Shown: positions 34,861-45,319 of the stretch, one piece after another
Numbering within the stretch: position 1 is the first letter of the stretch
Layout: every line of letters begins with the position of its first letter
Assembly: GCF_900101435.1 (NCBI RefSeq)
Contig: NZ_FMZH01000008.1
Location: 124,001-188,000, forward strand
Direction: 5' to 3'
DNA: 64,000 nt
Source: Pedobacter soli
GTDB taxonomy: Bacteria; Bacteroidota; Bacteroidia; Sphingobacteriales; Sphingobacteriaceae
The notes under the pieces: model-generated
Databases searched by the model: none
Seen by the model: the letters and a program-made list of their open reading frames with translations, nothing else
Told to the model about the DNA's origin: nothing
Made by a program: the position numbers and the translations under genes

Positions 34861-35993
34861 TGAACCTATTCAAATTATATAAATCAGTTTTTACAGCCCT
34901 TTGCTTAGCCTTGCTTTCGATAACGGGCTATGCGCAATCTAAAGCAGATGTGCTGGCCAGAATTAACCTGGCGAACCAATACTGGCAAACAAACAATAAA
35001 CCACAGGTACGCGCCTTTTGGGATCATGCCGCTTACCACACCGGTAATATGGAGCTTTATGCGCTCACCAAAAATGAAACTTATCTCAAATATTCGGAAG
35101 ATTGGGCCGAACACAATAAATGGATGGGGGCAAAATCAACTGATAAGACCAAATGGAAATATAAATATGGGGAAACAGATGAACATGTGCTTTTTGGCGA
35201 CTGGCAAATCTGTTTTCAAACCTATATCGATTTATACCACATTAAACCCGAAGCTTATAAAGTTGCCCGGGCTAAGGAAGTAATGGAGTACGAAATGAGT
35301 ACACCAAACAACGATTACTGGTGGTGGGCCGACGGACTTTACATGGTAATGCCCGTAATGACCAAATTGTACAAGCTTACCGGCAACAAACAATATTCGG
35401 ATAAGCTTTATGAATACTTTATGTATGCCAACAGCATTATGTACGATAAAGGAGAGAAACTCTACTACCGCGATGCCAAATATGTTTACCCGCAACACAA
35501 AAGCGTAAACGGTAAAAAAGATTTCTGGGCGAGGGGAGATGGCTGGGTGTTTGCCGGCCTGGCTAAGGTTTTGAAAGATTTGCCTGCAAACGATCCGCAC
35601 CGTGCCGAATATCTAACCAAATACACAAATATGGCCAAAGCCATCATTAAAAGCCAGCAGGCCGAAGGTTACTGGACAAGAAGCATTCTAGATGCAGCTC
35701 ATGCACCCGGACCGGAAACCAGCGGTACCGCATTTTTTACTTATGGTTTATTATGGGGAATCAACAATGGTTATTTAAAAGAAAAGACCTATTTACCTGC
35801 TGCTAAAAAAGGCTGGGATTACCTTACTAAAACGGCTTTACAGCAAGACGGGAAACTAGGTTATGTGCAACCCATTGGCGAAAAAGCCATTCCAGGGCAG
35901 GTAGTTGATGCCAACTCCACAGCCAATTTTGGCGTAGGCGCATTTTTATTGGCCGGCTGCGAAATGTACCGTTATTTATCAAACACCAAATAG
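34860..35993 (+). CDS. GH105 unsaturated glucuronyl/galacturonyl hydrolase
   Basis: A 377-residue (alpha/alpha)6-barrel enzyme with a signal peptide ending near GYAQ. The catalytic Asp lies in WWWADGLYMVMPVM, and RGDGWVFAGLAKVL and ARSILDAAHAPGPETSGTAF-like segments fit GH105. It hydrolyses the unsaturated uronic acid left by a polysaccharide lyase. No obvious lyase is in the PUL unless the BNR_4 protein is one. It starts within the stop of the GH43 gene and is followed after 12 bp by the DUF2264 gene. Confidence 0.85.
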   Translation: MNLFKLYKSVFTALCLALLSITGYAQSKADVLARINLANQYWQTNNKPQVRAFWDHAAYHTGNMELYALTKNETYLKYSEDWAEHNKWMGAKSTDKTKWKYKYGETDEHVLFGDWQICFQTYIDLYHIKPEAYKVARAKEVMEYEMSTPNNDYWWWADGLYMVMPVMTKLYKLTGNKQYSDKLYEYFMYANSIMYDKGEKLYYRDAKYVYPQHKSVNGKKDFWARGDGWVFAGLAKVLKDLPANDPHRAEYLTKYTNMAKAIIKSQQAEGYWTRSILDAAHAPGPETSGTAFFTYGLLWGINNGYLKEKTYLPAAKKGWDYLTKTALQQDGKLGYVQPIGEKAIPGQVVDANSTANFGVGAFLLAGCEMYRYLSNTK

Positions 35994-36005
35994 TTTTTAT
36001 TAGCA

Positions 36006-37253
36006 ATGAAATTCAGAAATATAGTTTTAACCTTTGCAGTACTCCTTATACTTGGTGCCCCTGCAATGGCGCAAAAGAAAGCCAAAAATGCAAAAGCCGA
36101 AGTGTTAACCGACAGGCAATTCTGGTTACAGCAAATGGACAAAATGGTTCGTCCGGTGCTGTACAACCTGGCTAAAGATAGTTTACGCATAGCCATGCCT
36201 AAAGTTACCTCTATCCATATCGACAACAAGGAACACCGCATAAAAGTACAGTACGTAGAAGTTTTAGGCCGCGTTTTGAGTGGTATTGCCCCATGGTTAC
36301 AACTGGAAGGAGGCTCGCCTGCCGAAGTTGCTTTACGCAAGCAGTACCGCGAGTGGGCCATTCAAGGCTTAAAAAATGCTTTAGATTCGAATGCAAAAGA
36401 CTTTATGAATTTCGATATCGGTGGGCAGCAGCTGGTAGATGCTTCTTATGTAGCTTTTGCTTTGGTACGCGCGCCTTGGTTATGGGAAAACCTGGATAAG
36501 AAAAACCAGGAGCTGATGATGAAATCGATCGTTACTACCCGTCGTTTTAAACCTGTTTTTTCTAACTGGTTATTGTTCTCGGCCATGAACGAAGCCTTTT
36601 TAGCCAAATTTGGTTACAGCTGGGATCCTATGCGTGTTGATTATGCCCTGCAGCAAATGGAACAATGGTATACCGGCGATGGCATGTACACGGATGGTAC
36701 TTCTTTTGCTTTCGATTACTACAACAGCTACGTCATTCATCCTTATCTGGCCGCTTTGGTCGATATTATCGGTTCCAAAACGAATGCATACAAAGAAATG
36801 TTCGAAAAAATTAAAAAGCGCAACGAACGTTACGCCGTTATTCAGGAGCGTTTAATTAATGCTGACGGTACTTATCCGGCCACTGGCCGTTCTATTATTT
36901 ACCGTGGTGCAGCCTTTCATCATTTAGCCGATATGGCCTGGAGGAAAGCCTTGCCTAAACAGTTAAGTCCGGCGCAGGTACGTTGTGCGTTAACAGCGGT
37001 AATCAGAAAAACCTTAGAAAACTCCACTACCTATAAAAATGGCTGGCTAACCATCGGGCTTTATGGCGATCAGCCTAATCTTGGCGATTTTTATAACAAT
37101 CAGGGCAGCCCCTACATCGCATCCAATATCTTTTTGCCTTTGGGTTTGCCCGAAACAGATACTTTTTGGTCGGCACCTGCAGCTAAATGGAGTGCACAGA
37201 AGATCTGGAGTGGCGAGAATTTTGAAAACGATCATAGCGCAAGCTTAAAATAA
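36006..37253 (+). CDS. DUF2264 protein, GH154-type putative beta-glucuronidase
   Basis: A 415-residue exported protein with a signal peptide ending near APAMAQ (about 23). The body matches DUF2264 (PF10022): GRVLSGIAPWLQLEGG, NWLLFSAMNEAF, YTGDGMYTDGTSFAFDYYN and TYPATGRSIIYRGAAFH. CAZy family GH154, which includes glucuronidases acting on arabinogalactan, is drawn from this family. The order GH105, DUF2264 fits stepwise removal of uronic acid. Exact specificity is inferred from family and context. Confidence 0.82.
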   Translation: MKFRNIVLTFAVLLILGAPAMAQKKAKNAKAEVLTDRQFWLQQMDKMVRPVLYNLAKDSLRIAMPKVTSIHIDNKEHRIKVQYVEVLGRVLSGIAPWLQLEGGSPAEVALRKQYREWAIQGLKNALDSNAKDFMNFDIGGQQLVDASYVAFALVRAPWLWENLDKKNQELMMKSIVTTRRFKPVFSNWLLFSAMNEAFLAKFGYSWDPMRVDYALQQMEQWYTGDGMYTDGTSFAFDYYNSYVIHPYLAALVDIIGSKTNAYKEMFEKIKKRNERYAVIQERLINADGTYPATGRSIIYRGAAFHHLADMAWRKALPKQLSPAQVRCALTAVIRKTLENSTTYKNGWLTIGLYGDQPNLGDFYNNQGSPYIASNIFLPLGLPETDTFWSAPAAKWSAQKIWSGENFENDHSASLK

Positions 37254-37344
37254 ACAGATAAATTAATTGGTGTATATCCCGTGAGCCAAGTAGATGATGA
37301 TTAAATTACACTTTTAATAACCTTAAAAAACATTAGTAAAAATT

Positions 37345-38463
37345 ATGCGTACAAAAATCAAATTTATAACTGGATTTATAGCTTTCAGTTTACTGCTGAG
37401 CAGTTACGTTTCGGCACAGCAGGCTTACACGTCTTTTACTCCGGGTAAAATCTGGAAAGATGATAAAGGTGTACACATTAATGCCCACGGTGGCGGTATT
37501 GTGGAGCATAAAGGTATTTATTACTGGTTTGGAGAACATAAAATTGAAGGAGAAAAAGGGAACACCGCCCAGGTGGGTGTGCATTGCTATTCTTCAAAAG
37601 ATTTATACAACTGGAAAGATGAAGGCATTGCTTTACCGGTTTCAGAAGATTTGACCAGCGACATTGCCAAAGGCTGTATTTTAGAAAGGCCTAAAGTGGT
37701 TTACAACAAAAAAACTAAAAAGTTTGTGATGTGGTTCCACCTTGAGCTTGTGGGTAAAGGTTATGCTGCGGCCAGATCGGGTGTGGCGGTAGCCGATCGT
37801 CCTACGGGCCCATATACTTTTATCAAAAGTTATCGCCCAAATCCAGGTAAAATGCCTTTTTATGCTGCCGGAACACCAGAAAAAGATCAGGTAAACTGCA
37901 CGCAGCCTGCCAATAAAAGCGATGGCTTTTTCTGCAGGGATTTCCCGGGCGGACAAATGGCGCGTGATATGACCGTTTTTGTTGATGATGATGGTAAAGC
38001 TTATCACGTTTTTTCATCAGAAGAAAACTTTACGCTGCATTTGGCAGAGTTAACGCCCGATTATCTCGGCCATACCGGAAAGTTTATCCGCATTTATGTA
38101 GGTCAGCAAACCGAAGCACCTGCTTTATTTAAGAAAAACGGTACTTATTATATGGTTGGCTCAGGTTGTACCGGTTGGGCACCAAACCCGGCGCGATGGT
38201 TCAAAGCCAGTTCTATCTGGGGGCCATGGACTTACATGGGCAATCCTTGTCAGGGAGAGGGCGCTAAGCTTACTTACGGCGGACAAAGCACACATGTATT
38301 GCCTGCACCTGGTAAAAAAGGTGAATTTATTTTTATGGCCGATAAATGGGAACCTAAAAATGCGATAGATGGTCGCTATTTATGGCTGCCAATCAAATTT
38401 GAAAACGATAAAATCACTATAAACTGGCTCGATCAATGGGATCTGAGCGTGTTTAAGAAATAG
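37345..38463 (+). CDS. GH43 (subfamily 24-type) exo-beta-1,3-galactosidase
   Basis: A 372-residue exported single-domain GH43 with a signal peptide ending near YVSAQQ. VHINAHGGGIVEHKGIYYWF and YGGQSTHVLP are typical of GH43_24 exo-beta-1,3-galactanases. The usual catalytic base Asp is absent from the first blade (Asn-Ala-His instead), as expected for this subfamily, where a Gln is thought to take the role. The acid is probably Glu in TEAPALF and the modulating Asp lies in ARDMTVFVDDDG. This enzyme is a strong marker for a beta-1,3-galactan backbone, hence type II arabinogalactan. It lies 91 bp after the DUF2264 gene. Confidence 0.85.
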   Translation: MRTKIKFITGFIAFSLLLSSYVSAQQAYTSFTPGKIWKDDKGVHINAHGGGIVEHKGIYYWFGEHKIEGEKGNTAQVGVHCYSSKDLYNWKDEGIALPVSEDLTSDIAKGCILERPKVVYNKKTKKFVMWFHLELVGKGYAAARSGVAVADRPTGPYTFIKSYRPNPGKMPFYAAGTPEKDQVNCTQPANKSDGFFCRDFPGGQMARDMTVFVDDDGKAYHVFSSEENFTLHLAELTPDYLGHTGKFIRIYVGQQTEAPALFKKNGTYYMVGSGCTGWAPNPARWFKASSIWGPWTYMGNPCQGEGAKLTYGGQSTHVLPAPGKKGEFIFMADKWEPKNAIDGRYLWLPIKFENDKITINWLDQWDLSVFKK

Positions 38464-38571
38464 CAAAAAATCAATTTTTAAATATTGAAACAAGATAATG
38501 AATTGCGCAAAAAGCGCAACAGGGGATTTTTTTGTCCAAAAAATCCGATTAATAAAAACAAAAATTACAGC

Positions 38572-40413
38572 ATGAAAAAGAAATTACTATGGTTGGTGGC
38601 GATATGCATTTCCTTATCTGCCACGGCGCAGCAGGCAAAGCATAGCTTTACACTAGGCGAATCAGATTTTTTATTAGATGGAAAGCCCTTCCAGATTATA
38701 TCGGGCGAACTTCATTATCCTCGCGTACCCAAAGAAGCCTGGCGCGAACGCATGAAAATGGCTAAAGCCATGGGACTGAATACCATTGGTACCTACGTAT
38801 TCTGGAACCTGCACGAGCCACAGAAAGATAAATTCGACTTCAGTGGCAACAAGAACATTGCCGAGTTTGTAAAAATTGCACAGGAGGAAGGACTATGGGT
38901 TATTTTAAGACCAAGCCCCTATGTGTGTGCAGAGTGGGAGTTTGGCGGTTATCCTTACTGGTTGCAAAACGAAAAAGGACTGGTGGTAAGAAGTACCGAA
39001 AAGCAATACCTCGAAGAGTACCGGAAATACATTCAACAGGTGGGTAAACAACTTGCACCTTTGCAAATTAACCATGGAGGCAACATTATCATGGTGCAGG
39101 TTGAAAATGAATACGGTTCGTATGCGGCTGATAAAAAGTACCTCGACATTAACCGGAAAATGTTTATCGATGCCGGTTTTGATGGCTTGTTGTACACCTG
39201 CGATCCGGCAGCCGATGTAAAAGACGGACATTTGCCTGGTTTATTGCCAGGAGTAAACGGTATCGACAATCCAGAGAAAATCAGAAAACTGGTAAATGAA
39301 AACCACAATGGCAAAGGACCATATTTTATTGCAGAATGGTATCCAGCCTGGTTCGATTGGTGGGGGACGGCACATCACACTGTGCCAGCTGCACAATACA
39401 CTAAAAAGCTGGATTCTGTTTTAGCTGCAGGTATTTCCATCAATATGTATATGTTTCATGGCGGTACCACCCGCGATTTTATGAATGGAGCCAATTATAA
39501 AGACATTTCACCATACGAGCCGCAAACCAGTAGCTATGATTACGATGCACCTTTAAACGAAGCTGGTAATGCTACCGATAAATTTATGCAGTTTAGAAGC
39601 GTAATTGAGAAGCATTTGCCTGCCGGACAAACTTTACCAGCTGTGCCCGCTGCAAAGCCCAGCATGGCTATTGCACCCTTTAAATTAACTGAAAAAACAG
39701 CGCTGTTTAACGCATTGCCCGCACCAGTAAAAAATGCCACTCCTTTAACTTTCGAAGACCTTAAGCAAGATTATGGCTATGTACTTTACCGTACCACTAT
39801 TCAAGGCGGTAGAGAAGGCGAATTGCAGCTTAAACAACTCCGTGATTATGCAATTATCTACGTAAACCAAAAATGGGCAGGTATTTTAGATCGACGGTTA
39901 AATCAGAATGCAATAACGATTACGCTGCCTAAAGGAAAGGTACAGCTTGATATTTTTGTAGAAAACATGGGGCGTGTAAACTTTGGCAAGTATCTGCTCG
40001 AGAATAAAAAAGGAATTACCGAACAGGTGAGCTTTGCCGGTAAAGAAATCAAAAACTGGTCAATGTATGGTTTTCCGTTTAATGATATCAATAGTTACAA
40101 AACTAAACCTGCTGCCTTATACGAAAATGGAAATGGTCCGGCGGTGCTTAGAGGTACATTTGATATCAATACTGTAGCCGATACTTATCTCGATATGACC
40201 GATTGGGGTAAAGGTGTAGTTTGGATTAACGGGCATAACCTGGGCAAGTACTGGGCAATTGGTCCGCAACAAACTTTATACGTACCGAAGGAGTGGTTAA
40301 AGCAGGGCAAAAACGAAGTGGCTGTTCTGGAACTCCTGCAAACCGATCTTCAAATGCTAAAGGCGATAGACCAACCAATCCTGAATACATTAAAAAAATT
40401 AAACGTCGATTAA
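38572..40413 (+). CDS. Exported GH35 beta-galactosidase of the PUL
   Basis: A 613-residue enzyme from ATG 38572 (MKKKLLWLVAICISLSATAQQ, a clear signal peptide); the frame extends 29 codons upstream but that part is not signal-like. The GH35 barrel has acid/base Glu180 in VENEYGSYA and nucleophile Glu255 in IAEWYPAWF. Jelly-roll domains follow, including WGKGVVWINGHNLGKYW. It lacks the C-terminal discoidin-like module of the GH35 at 10852. It probably trims beta-galactose from arabinogalactan oligosaccharides. Its stop codon lies within an AAACGT-rich element that may be regulatory for susC. Confidence 0.9.
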   Translation: MKKKLLWLVAICISLSATAQQAKHSFTLGESDFLLDGKPFQIISGELHYPRVPKEAWRERMKMAKAMGLNTIGTYVFWNLHEPQKDKFDFSGNKNIAEFVKIAQEEGLWVILRPSPYVCAEWEFGGYPYWLQNEKGLVVRSTEKQYLEEYRKYIQQVGKQLAPLQINHGGNIIMVQVENEYGSYAADKKYLDINRKMFIDAGFDGLLYTCDPAADVKDGHLPGLLPGVNGIDNPEKIRKLVNENHNGKGPYFIAEWYPAWFDWWGTAHHTVPAAQYTKKLDSVLAAGISINMYMFHGGTTRDFMNGANYKDISPYEPQTSSYDYDAPLNEAGNATDKFMQFRSVIEKHLPAGQTLPAVPAAKPSMAIAPFKLTEKTALFNALPAPVKNATPLTFEDLKQDYGYVLYRTTIQGGREGELQLKQLRDYAIIYVNQKWAGILDRRLNQNAITITLPKGKVQLDIFVENMGRVNFGKYLLENKKGITEQVSFAGKEIKNWSMYGFPFNDINSYKTKPAALYENGNGPAVLRGTFDINTVADTYLDMTDWGKGVVWINGHNLGKYWAIGPQQTLYVPKEWLKQGKNEVAVLELLQTDLQMLKAIDQPILNTLKKLNVD

Positions 40414-40534
40414 ACGTTTAAAAAATCAAAAAATAGGGGTTAAAGGCCAAAATTTAACAAAAAGTAACAATTTAACCCCTATTTATTACCGTATTGCCCC
40501 TCACTCCACCGATGTTTTAAATGGTTACTTTGTT
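40401..40534 (+). promoter_or_regulatory. susC-1 control region: AAACGT half-sites plus conserved 70-bp cassette
   Basis: Half-sites AAACGT (40401-40406) and the palindrome TAAACGTTTA (40411-40420) precede a 70-bp block (40465-40534). That block is identical at 54 of 70 ungapped positions to one ahead of susC-2 (45938-46007). Fully conserved parts are TAACAATTT, TTATTACCG, CCCCTCACT and ATGGTTA. It ends in TTACTTTG, one base off the -7 consensus TAnnTTTG, and no -33 TTTG is visible, as expected for an activator-dependent promoter. The predicted leader is about 120 nt. Confidence 0.7.
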
Positions 40535-40656
40535 GTAATCAATCCATCCCTATTCATGAATAATTTACACAACAGGTCAGATTAATGCTTAATAAATAAG
40601 CCTTTGTTGAATCTTGTTAACGATTCAATTATTATCTAACCAAATAATCTTTAAAA

Positions 40657-43653
40657 ATGAAAAGAAAACTACTAGACACATCTAAGTGTGCGGTAATATT
40701 TTTGTTTGCTTTATTCTTATCATTAGGTAAATCAAACGATGCCATTGCGCAAACAAACGCTCAAATCTCAATTTCAGGAAAAATAAAAGATAGTCAGAAC
40801 AATCCAATTCCCGGGGCTTCCATTACGGTTAAGGGAACCACCCGAATTGTGGCCAGCGATGGGAATGGAAATTTTAAAATAACCGCCCAAAATGGAGAAA
40901 GTTTAGTGATTACCTTTGTTGGATACGAAACCCAAACAATCTTAATTGGTAATCAGACACAGTTTAACATTATTCTTGCAGAAGACAAGGGGAAAAGCTT
41001 AAACGACGTAGTGGTAATTGGATATGGTACACAAAAAAGATCAGATGTAACCGGTTCGGTTGTATCGGTACCTAAAGCCAGGTTATCACAATTACCGGTT
41101 ACCAACGTACTTCAATCTATTGAAGGTGCTGTTGCGGGGGTTAACATTACCACCACTTCATCTGTGCCAGGTAAAGAGCCCAGTGCTTTAATCAGGGGAC
41201 AGAATTCGATTACCGCTTCGGCCGGGCCATATGTGGTGGTAGATGGGGTGCCATTAACGAAAACCGGTGGATCTTTAAACGATATCAACCCAAATGATAT
41301 TGCATCAGTAGAGGTTTTAAAAGATGCAAGTGCCACTGCGATTTACGGTACCAATGGTTCGAACGGGGTTATTTTAATTACCACAAAAAGAGGAACTTCG
41401 GGTAAACCGGTGATCCGTTATGGTGGATATTACGGAATAGAAAACCTGACTAATATTTTAGAACCACGTACAGGGGCTGAATACGTACAGAAATACGCAG
41501 ATTACATGAAACAAACCGGTCAAACACAAACTAAACCGGTGCCAAATAATGGCGAGCTTGCAGCTTACAATGCAGGTACTACTACCGATTGGGTTGCCGA
41601 AGCTACCCAAACCGGAAAAATACAGGATCATAATGTAAGTATTTCTGGCGGAAGCCCGGATGTGAAATATTTTATTTCGGGCGATTACCTGGATCAGAAA
41701 GGGGTAGTGAAAGGTTACCAGTTCAAACGCCTTGGTCTACGTTCTAATCTTGATGTAAATGTAACCAGCTTTTTAACTGTTGGAACCTCGCTGTTTTTGG
41801 CCAGCAACAATTACGATGGGGGCAGAGCGAATCTCTTACTGGCAACTGCTATGAGCCCTTATGGTAAAGAGTATAATGCCAACGGGACCTATGCTATTTA
41901 TCCGATGGACCCGGAGCAACTTTATGTAAATCCGCTGTTAGGGTTAACCACCACACAGATTAGCAGAACCACTAATATTAATGGTAATGGTTATGCTGAA
42001 ATTAAATTTCCGGGTGTATTAACAGGGCTTAAATACAGATTGAACGCCGGGTACACTTATTTTCCGAAGCGTGAAGGAAGTTATACTGGCCGTTTAGCTA
42101 ATGATATGCTTGGAACTGCCAGAAGTTTCAACGCATCTACAAACAGTTATACCATAGAAAATATCTTGACCTATGCGAAAGATATTAAAAAACACCATTT
42201 TGATATTACCGCATTATATAGTGCTCAGGAACGCAAATACAATGAAACTACAGCTGGTGCTACGGGTTTTATTAATGACGAACTTGGCCTGGATAACATT
42301 GGTGCCGGAGCAACGCAAACCAGTGCTTCTTACCGCGATCGCTATGGTCTTAATTCGCAAATGGCACGTGTTTTTTATGCTTACGATAGCCGCTACCTGC
42401 TAACCTTAACTGCGCGTAGAGATGGTTCTTCGGTGTTTGGATCGAGCACTACAAAATATGGGGTGTTTCCATCTGCTGCTATTGGCTGGAATATTATTAA
42501 CGAAAATTTTATGAAAAATGTTTCATTCATTAACAACCTGAAACTTAGATTATCTTATGGTAAAACCGGTAATGAGGCTGTTAGTGTTTATCGGACCATT
42601 ACAACCGAAAGTTCTTCGCGCTCGCCTTTTAATGGCATTAGCACCATTGGGGTTATTGCAGCCAATTTAGGTAATACCTCACTGCAGTGGGAAACCACTA
42701 AAACAGCCAATATCGGTTTAGACTTCGGTTTGTTTAATAACCGGATTTCAGGTAGCATTGAGGCCTACCAGAATAAAACCAGCGGTTTATTATTAAGCAG
42801 AAGCCTCCCCATTATTACAGGTTATGTAAATGTACTGGAGAATATCGGTAAAACATCAAATAAAGGGCTGGAGCTGACCTTAAATACACAAAATATTAAA
42901 GGAGAGGGCTTCCGTTGGGAAACCAGTGTTGTTTTTGCGGCTAATAAAAATAAAATCGTTGATTTGTATGGCGACGGTAAATCAGATCTTGGAAACAGGT
43001 GGTTTATCGGCAGCCCGATTGGGGTAGTTTACGATTACCAGATGACGGGTGTTTGGCAAACAGGAGAGGATGTATCTAAACAAGATCCTACCGCGAAACC
43101 AGGCAGTTTAAAATTTGCCGACCTCAATGGCGATGGCAAAATTACAGCTGACGACAGGACTATTTTAGGTCAAACTGCACCAAAGTGGACCGGTGGTATA
43201 ACCAATACTTTCCATTATAAAAACTTTAACCTGAGCGTCTTTATTCAAACGGCCCAGGGTATGACAAAAAATAACCCTGATTTAACCTATGGCGATGAAA
43301 CAGGCAGAAGAAATACGCCTGCAGAAATTGGTTACTGGACTCCTGAAAATCAAAGCCAAACCCGTCCGGCATTGTCTTACAACAATACTTTAGGTTATGG
43401 ATATGCATCCGATGCAAGTTATACGAGGATTAAGGACGTTACTTTAAGTTATGTTTTTGCGCAAAACCTGTTAGATAAACTTCATTTAGGTGGTTTAACC
43501 GTATATGCAAGCGGCCGTAACCTGCATACGTTTACCAATTGGATTGGTTGGGATCCGGAGAACAATTATTCTACCCGTGGTTCTGGAGACTGGACCAATA
43601 ACTATCCTTTAACCAAAACGTTCGTAGTGGGTTTAAATGTTTCGTTACGTTAA
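40657..43653 (+). CDS. SusC-like TonB-dependent glycan transporter 1
   Basis: A 998-residue outer-membrane transporter with a signal peptide ending near NDAIAQ (about 32). A CarboxypepD_reg domain (about 38-115, IPGASITVKGT), a plug (about 120-240, VVIGYGTQKRSDVTGSV and SATAIYGTNGSNGVILITT) and a large barrel ending VGLNVSLR follow. It imports oligosaccharides through the lid formed by the SusD encoded 11 bp downstream. The pair lies at the end of the PUL enzyme run and shares its promoter cassette with susC-2. Confidence 0.93.
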   Translation: MKRKLLDTSKCAVIFLFALFLSLGKSNDAIAQTNAQISISGKIKDSQNNPIPGASITVKGTTRIVASDGNGNFKITAQNGESLVITFVGYETQTILIGNQTQFNIILAEDKGKSLNDVVVIGYGTQKRSDVTGSVVSVPKARLSQLPVTNVLQSIEGAVAGVNITTTSSVPGKEPSALIRGQNSITASAGPYVVVDGVPLTKTGGSLNDINPNDIASVEVLKDASATAIYGTNGSNGVILITTKRGTSGKPVIRYGGYYGIENLTNILEPRTGAEYVQKYADYMKQTGQTQTKPVPNNGELAAYNAGTTTDWVAEATQTGKIQDHNVSISGGSPDVKYFISGDYLDQKGVVKGYQFKRLGLRSNLDVNVTSFLTVGTSLFLASNNYDGGRANLLLATAMSPYGKEYNANGTYAIYPMDPEQLYVNPLLGLTTTQISRTTNINGNGYAEIKFPGVLTGLKYRLNAGYTYFPKREGSYTGRLANDMLGTARSFNASTNSYTIENILTYAKDIKKHHFDITALYSAQERKYNETTAGATGFINDELGLDNIGAGATQTSASYRDRYGLNSQMARVFYAYDSRYLLTLTARRDGSSVFGSSTTKYGVFPSAAIGWNIINENFMKNVSFINNLKLRLSYGKTGNEAVSVYRTITTESSSRSPFNGISTIGVIAANLGNTSLQWETTKTANIGLDFGLFNNRISGSIEAYQNKTSGLLLSRSLPIITGYVNVLENIGKTSNKGLELTLNTQNIKGEGFRWETSVVFAANKNKIVDLYGDGKSDLGNRWFIGSPIGVVYDYQMTGVWQTGEDVSKQDPTAKPGSLKFADLNGDGKITADDRTILGQTAPKWTGGITNTFHYKNFNLSVFIQTAQGMTKNNPDLTYGDETGRRNTPAEIGYWTPENQSQTRPALSYNNTLGYGYASDASYTRIKDVTLSYVFAQNLLDKLHLGGLTVYASGRNLHTFTNWIGWDPENNYSTRGSGDWTNNYPLTKTFVVGLNVSLR

Positions 43654-43664
43654 TATTAATTATC

Positions 43665-45290
43665 ATGAAAAAGTATAGCATCATTATAGCATCATTAACC
43701 GTTTTGTTTTTTACATTTTCCTCATGTAAAAAGGCATTTCTGGATGAGAAACCATTTTCTTCATACACTCCATTAACACTTACCGATTCTTTAGGGTTTG
43801 AGGCCTCGCTAATTGGTTTGTATAACCATACCAGTACCATATTTTCATGGTCCGATCAGCAAGGCTGGCCAAGTGTTTGGCAGGTAGGTACGGATGTGGC
43901 CAATGCCACCAATAACCAGCAGGGAGTAGAAATTCCATATTATAATTACGCCACTTTAACACCAACAGATGTAGGTTCGGCACGTACCTGGAACAGGAAC
44001 TTTGTTATGGTTAACCTAACCAATATCATTATCGATGGTATCGAAAATCCTGCGGTGAGCAGCATCAGCGCCAAAGGAAAAAGTTTAGTTAATGCCGAAG
44101 CCAGGTTTTTTAGAGCTTATGCTTACAATAATCTAGCTACCTGCTATGGCGGGGTGCCTTTAATTTTGCATGCATTAACAGGACCGAAAACCGATTTTGT
44201 GCGTGCCCCCTTAGCCGATGTAAACAATCAGATTGTAAACGATTTGATTTACGCTTCAAGCAATTTGCCGGATATTGAATCGGTGAAAACCAATGCTAAA
44301 GGTAAAATGTATGGCCGTGCAAACAAATTTATGGCCATGCAGCTATTGGCTGAGGTTTATTTAAGGATGGGCAAGCCGGATTTGGCTGAACAACAGGCAC
44401 AAGCCATTATTTCCAGTGGTAAGTTTAGCTTGATTAAGGCCCGTTATGGCGTTAAAACCGGTCAGGCGGGCGATTACTATTCGGATATGTTTCAGTATGG
44501 TAATCAAAGAAGATCGCAAGGCAATACCGAAGCCATTTGGGTACTGGAGCAGGAGAATCCAACAAGTGTAGTAGGTGGAATTACCGATAACCCGCAACAG
44601 CGCAGGGTTTGGGGTGCTGCATATTACAATATTGCCGGTATGTCTATTGCTGATTCATTGGGAGGCAGATCCATAGGCAGGTTGAGATTGAGCAATTGGG
44701 TTTTATACGGTCTGTATAAAGGAAACGATATTAGAAATTCACAATACAATATACGCAGAAGGTATTATTACAATAATCCGGCTGCACAATATGCCAGTAT
44801 TTATGGTAAGCAGGTTCCCTTTACTGGTCCTGATACTTTAATTAATATTTGCCCGAGTACAACCAAATGGGGAGCTTTTGACCCCAACGATAGTTTTGGT
44901 TATGCCATGATTAAAGATTTTATTTTGATGCGTTTAGGCGAAACTTATTTGTTGTTGGCTGAAGCACAGGTAGCGCAAGGCAAAACCGGCGAAGCCGCTA
45001 CAACCATTAATGTGTTGAGAACCAGGGCTGGTGCCGATCAGGTTACCGCTGCTCAAATGACAAAAGATTTTATCCTTGATGAAAGAGCCAGAGAACTTAT
45101 TGGGGAGGAAAACCGTAGGATGACCTTAATGCGTACCGGAACATTGGTAGAACGCGCACTTCGTTTAAATGCAAATGATGCTGTAAAACCAATTACCGGC
45201 TTAACTTCAAAGAATTTATTACTTCCTATTCCATTAACTGAAATCCAGTTGAATAAGGATGCGGTTTTAACACAAAACCCAGGTTATTAG
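43665..45290 (+). CDS. SusD-like glycan-binding lipoprotein 1
   Basis: A 541-residue SusD/RagB-family lipoprotein with lipobox SSC at about residue 21 (FSSCKKAFLDEKPF). Helical TPR-like segments (AEARFFRAYAYNNLA, KFMAMQLLAEVYLRMGK) and a C-terminal RARELIGEENRRMTL form the usual SusD core. It captures the glycan at the cell surface and closes over SusC-1. It is followed by a terminator at 45320. Confidence 0.92.
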   Translation: MKKYSIIIASLTVLFFTFSSCKKAFLDEKPFSSYTPLTLTDSLGFEASLIGLYNHTSTIFSWSDQQGWPSVWQVGTDVANATNNQQGVEIPYYNYATLTPTDVGSARTWNRNFVMVNLTNIIIDGIENPAVSSISAKGKSLVNAEARFFRAYAYNNLATCYGGVPLILHALTGPKTDFVRAPLADVNNQIVNDLIYASSNLPDIESVKTNAKGKMYGRANKFMAMQLLAEVYLRMGKPDLAEQQAQAIISSGKFSLIKARYGVKTGQAGDYYSDMFQYGNQRRSQGNTEAIWVLEQENPTSVVGGITDNPQQRRVWGAAYYNIAGMSIADSLGGRSIGRLRLSNWVLYGLYKGNDIRNSQYNIRRRYYYNNPAAQYASIYGKQVPFTGPDTLINICPSTTKWGAFDPNDSFGYAMIKDFILMRLGETYLLLAEAQVAQGKTGEAATTINVLRTRAGADQVTAAQMTKDFILDERARELIGEENRRMTLMRTGTLVERALRLNANDAVKPITGLTSKNLLLPIPLTEIQLNKDAVLTQNPGY

Positions 45291-45319
45291 CATATTTCGG
45301 TTAGTATGATTAATTGCAG

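Noticed and set aside
38485-38571. 29-residue upstream extension of the PUL GH35
   Set aside because: ATG 38572 is followed at once by a standard signal peptide; the upstream part is basic and unlike a leader.
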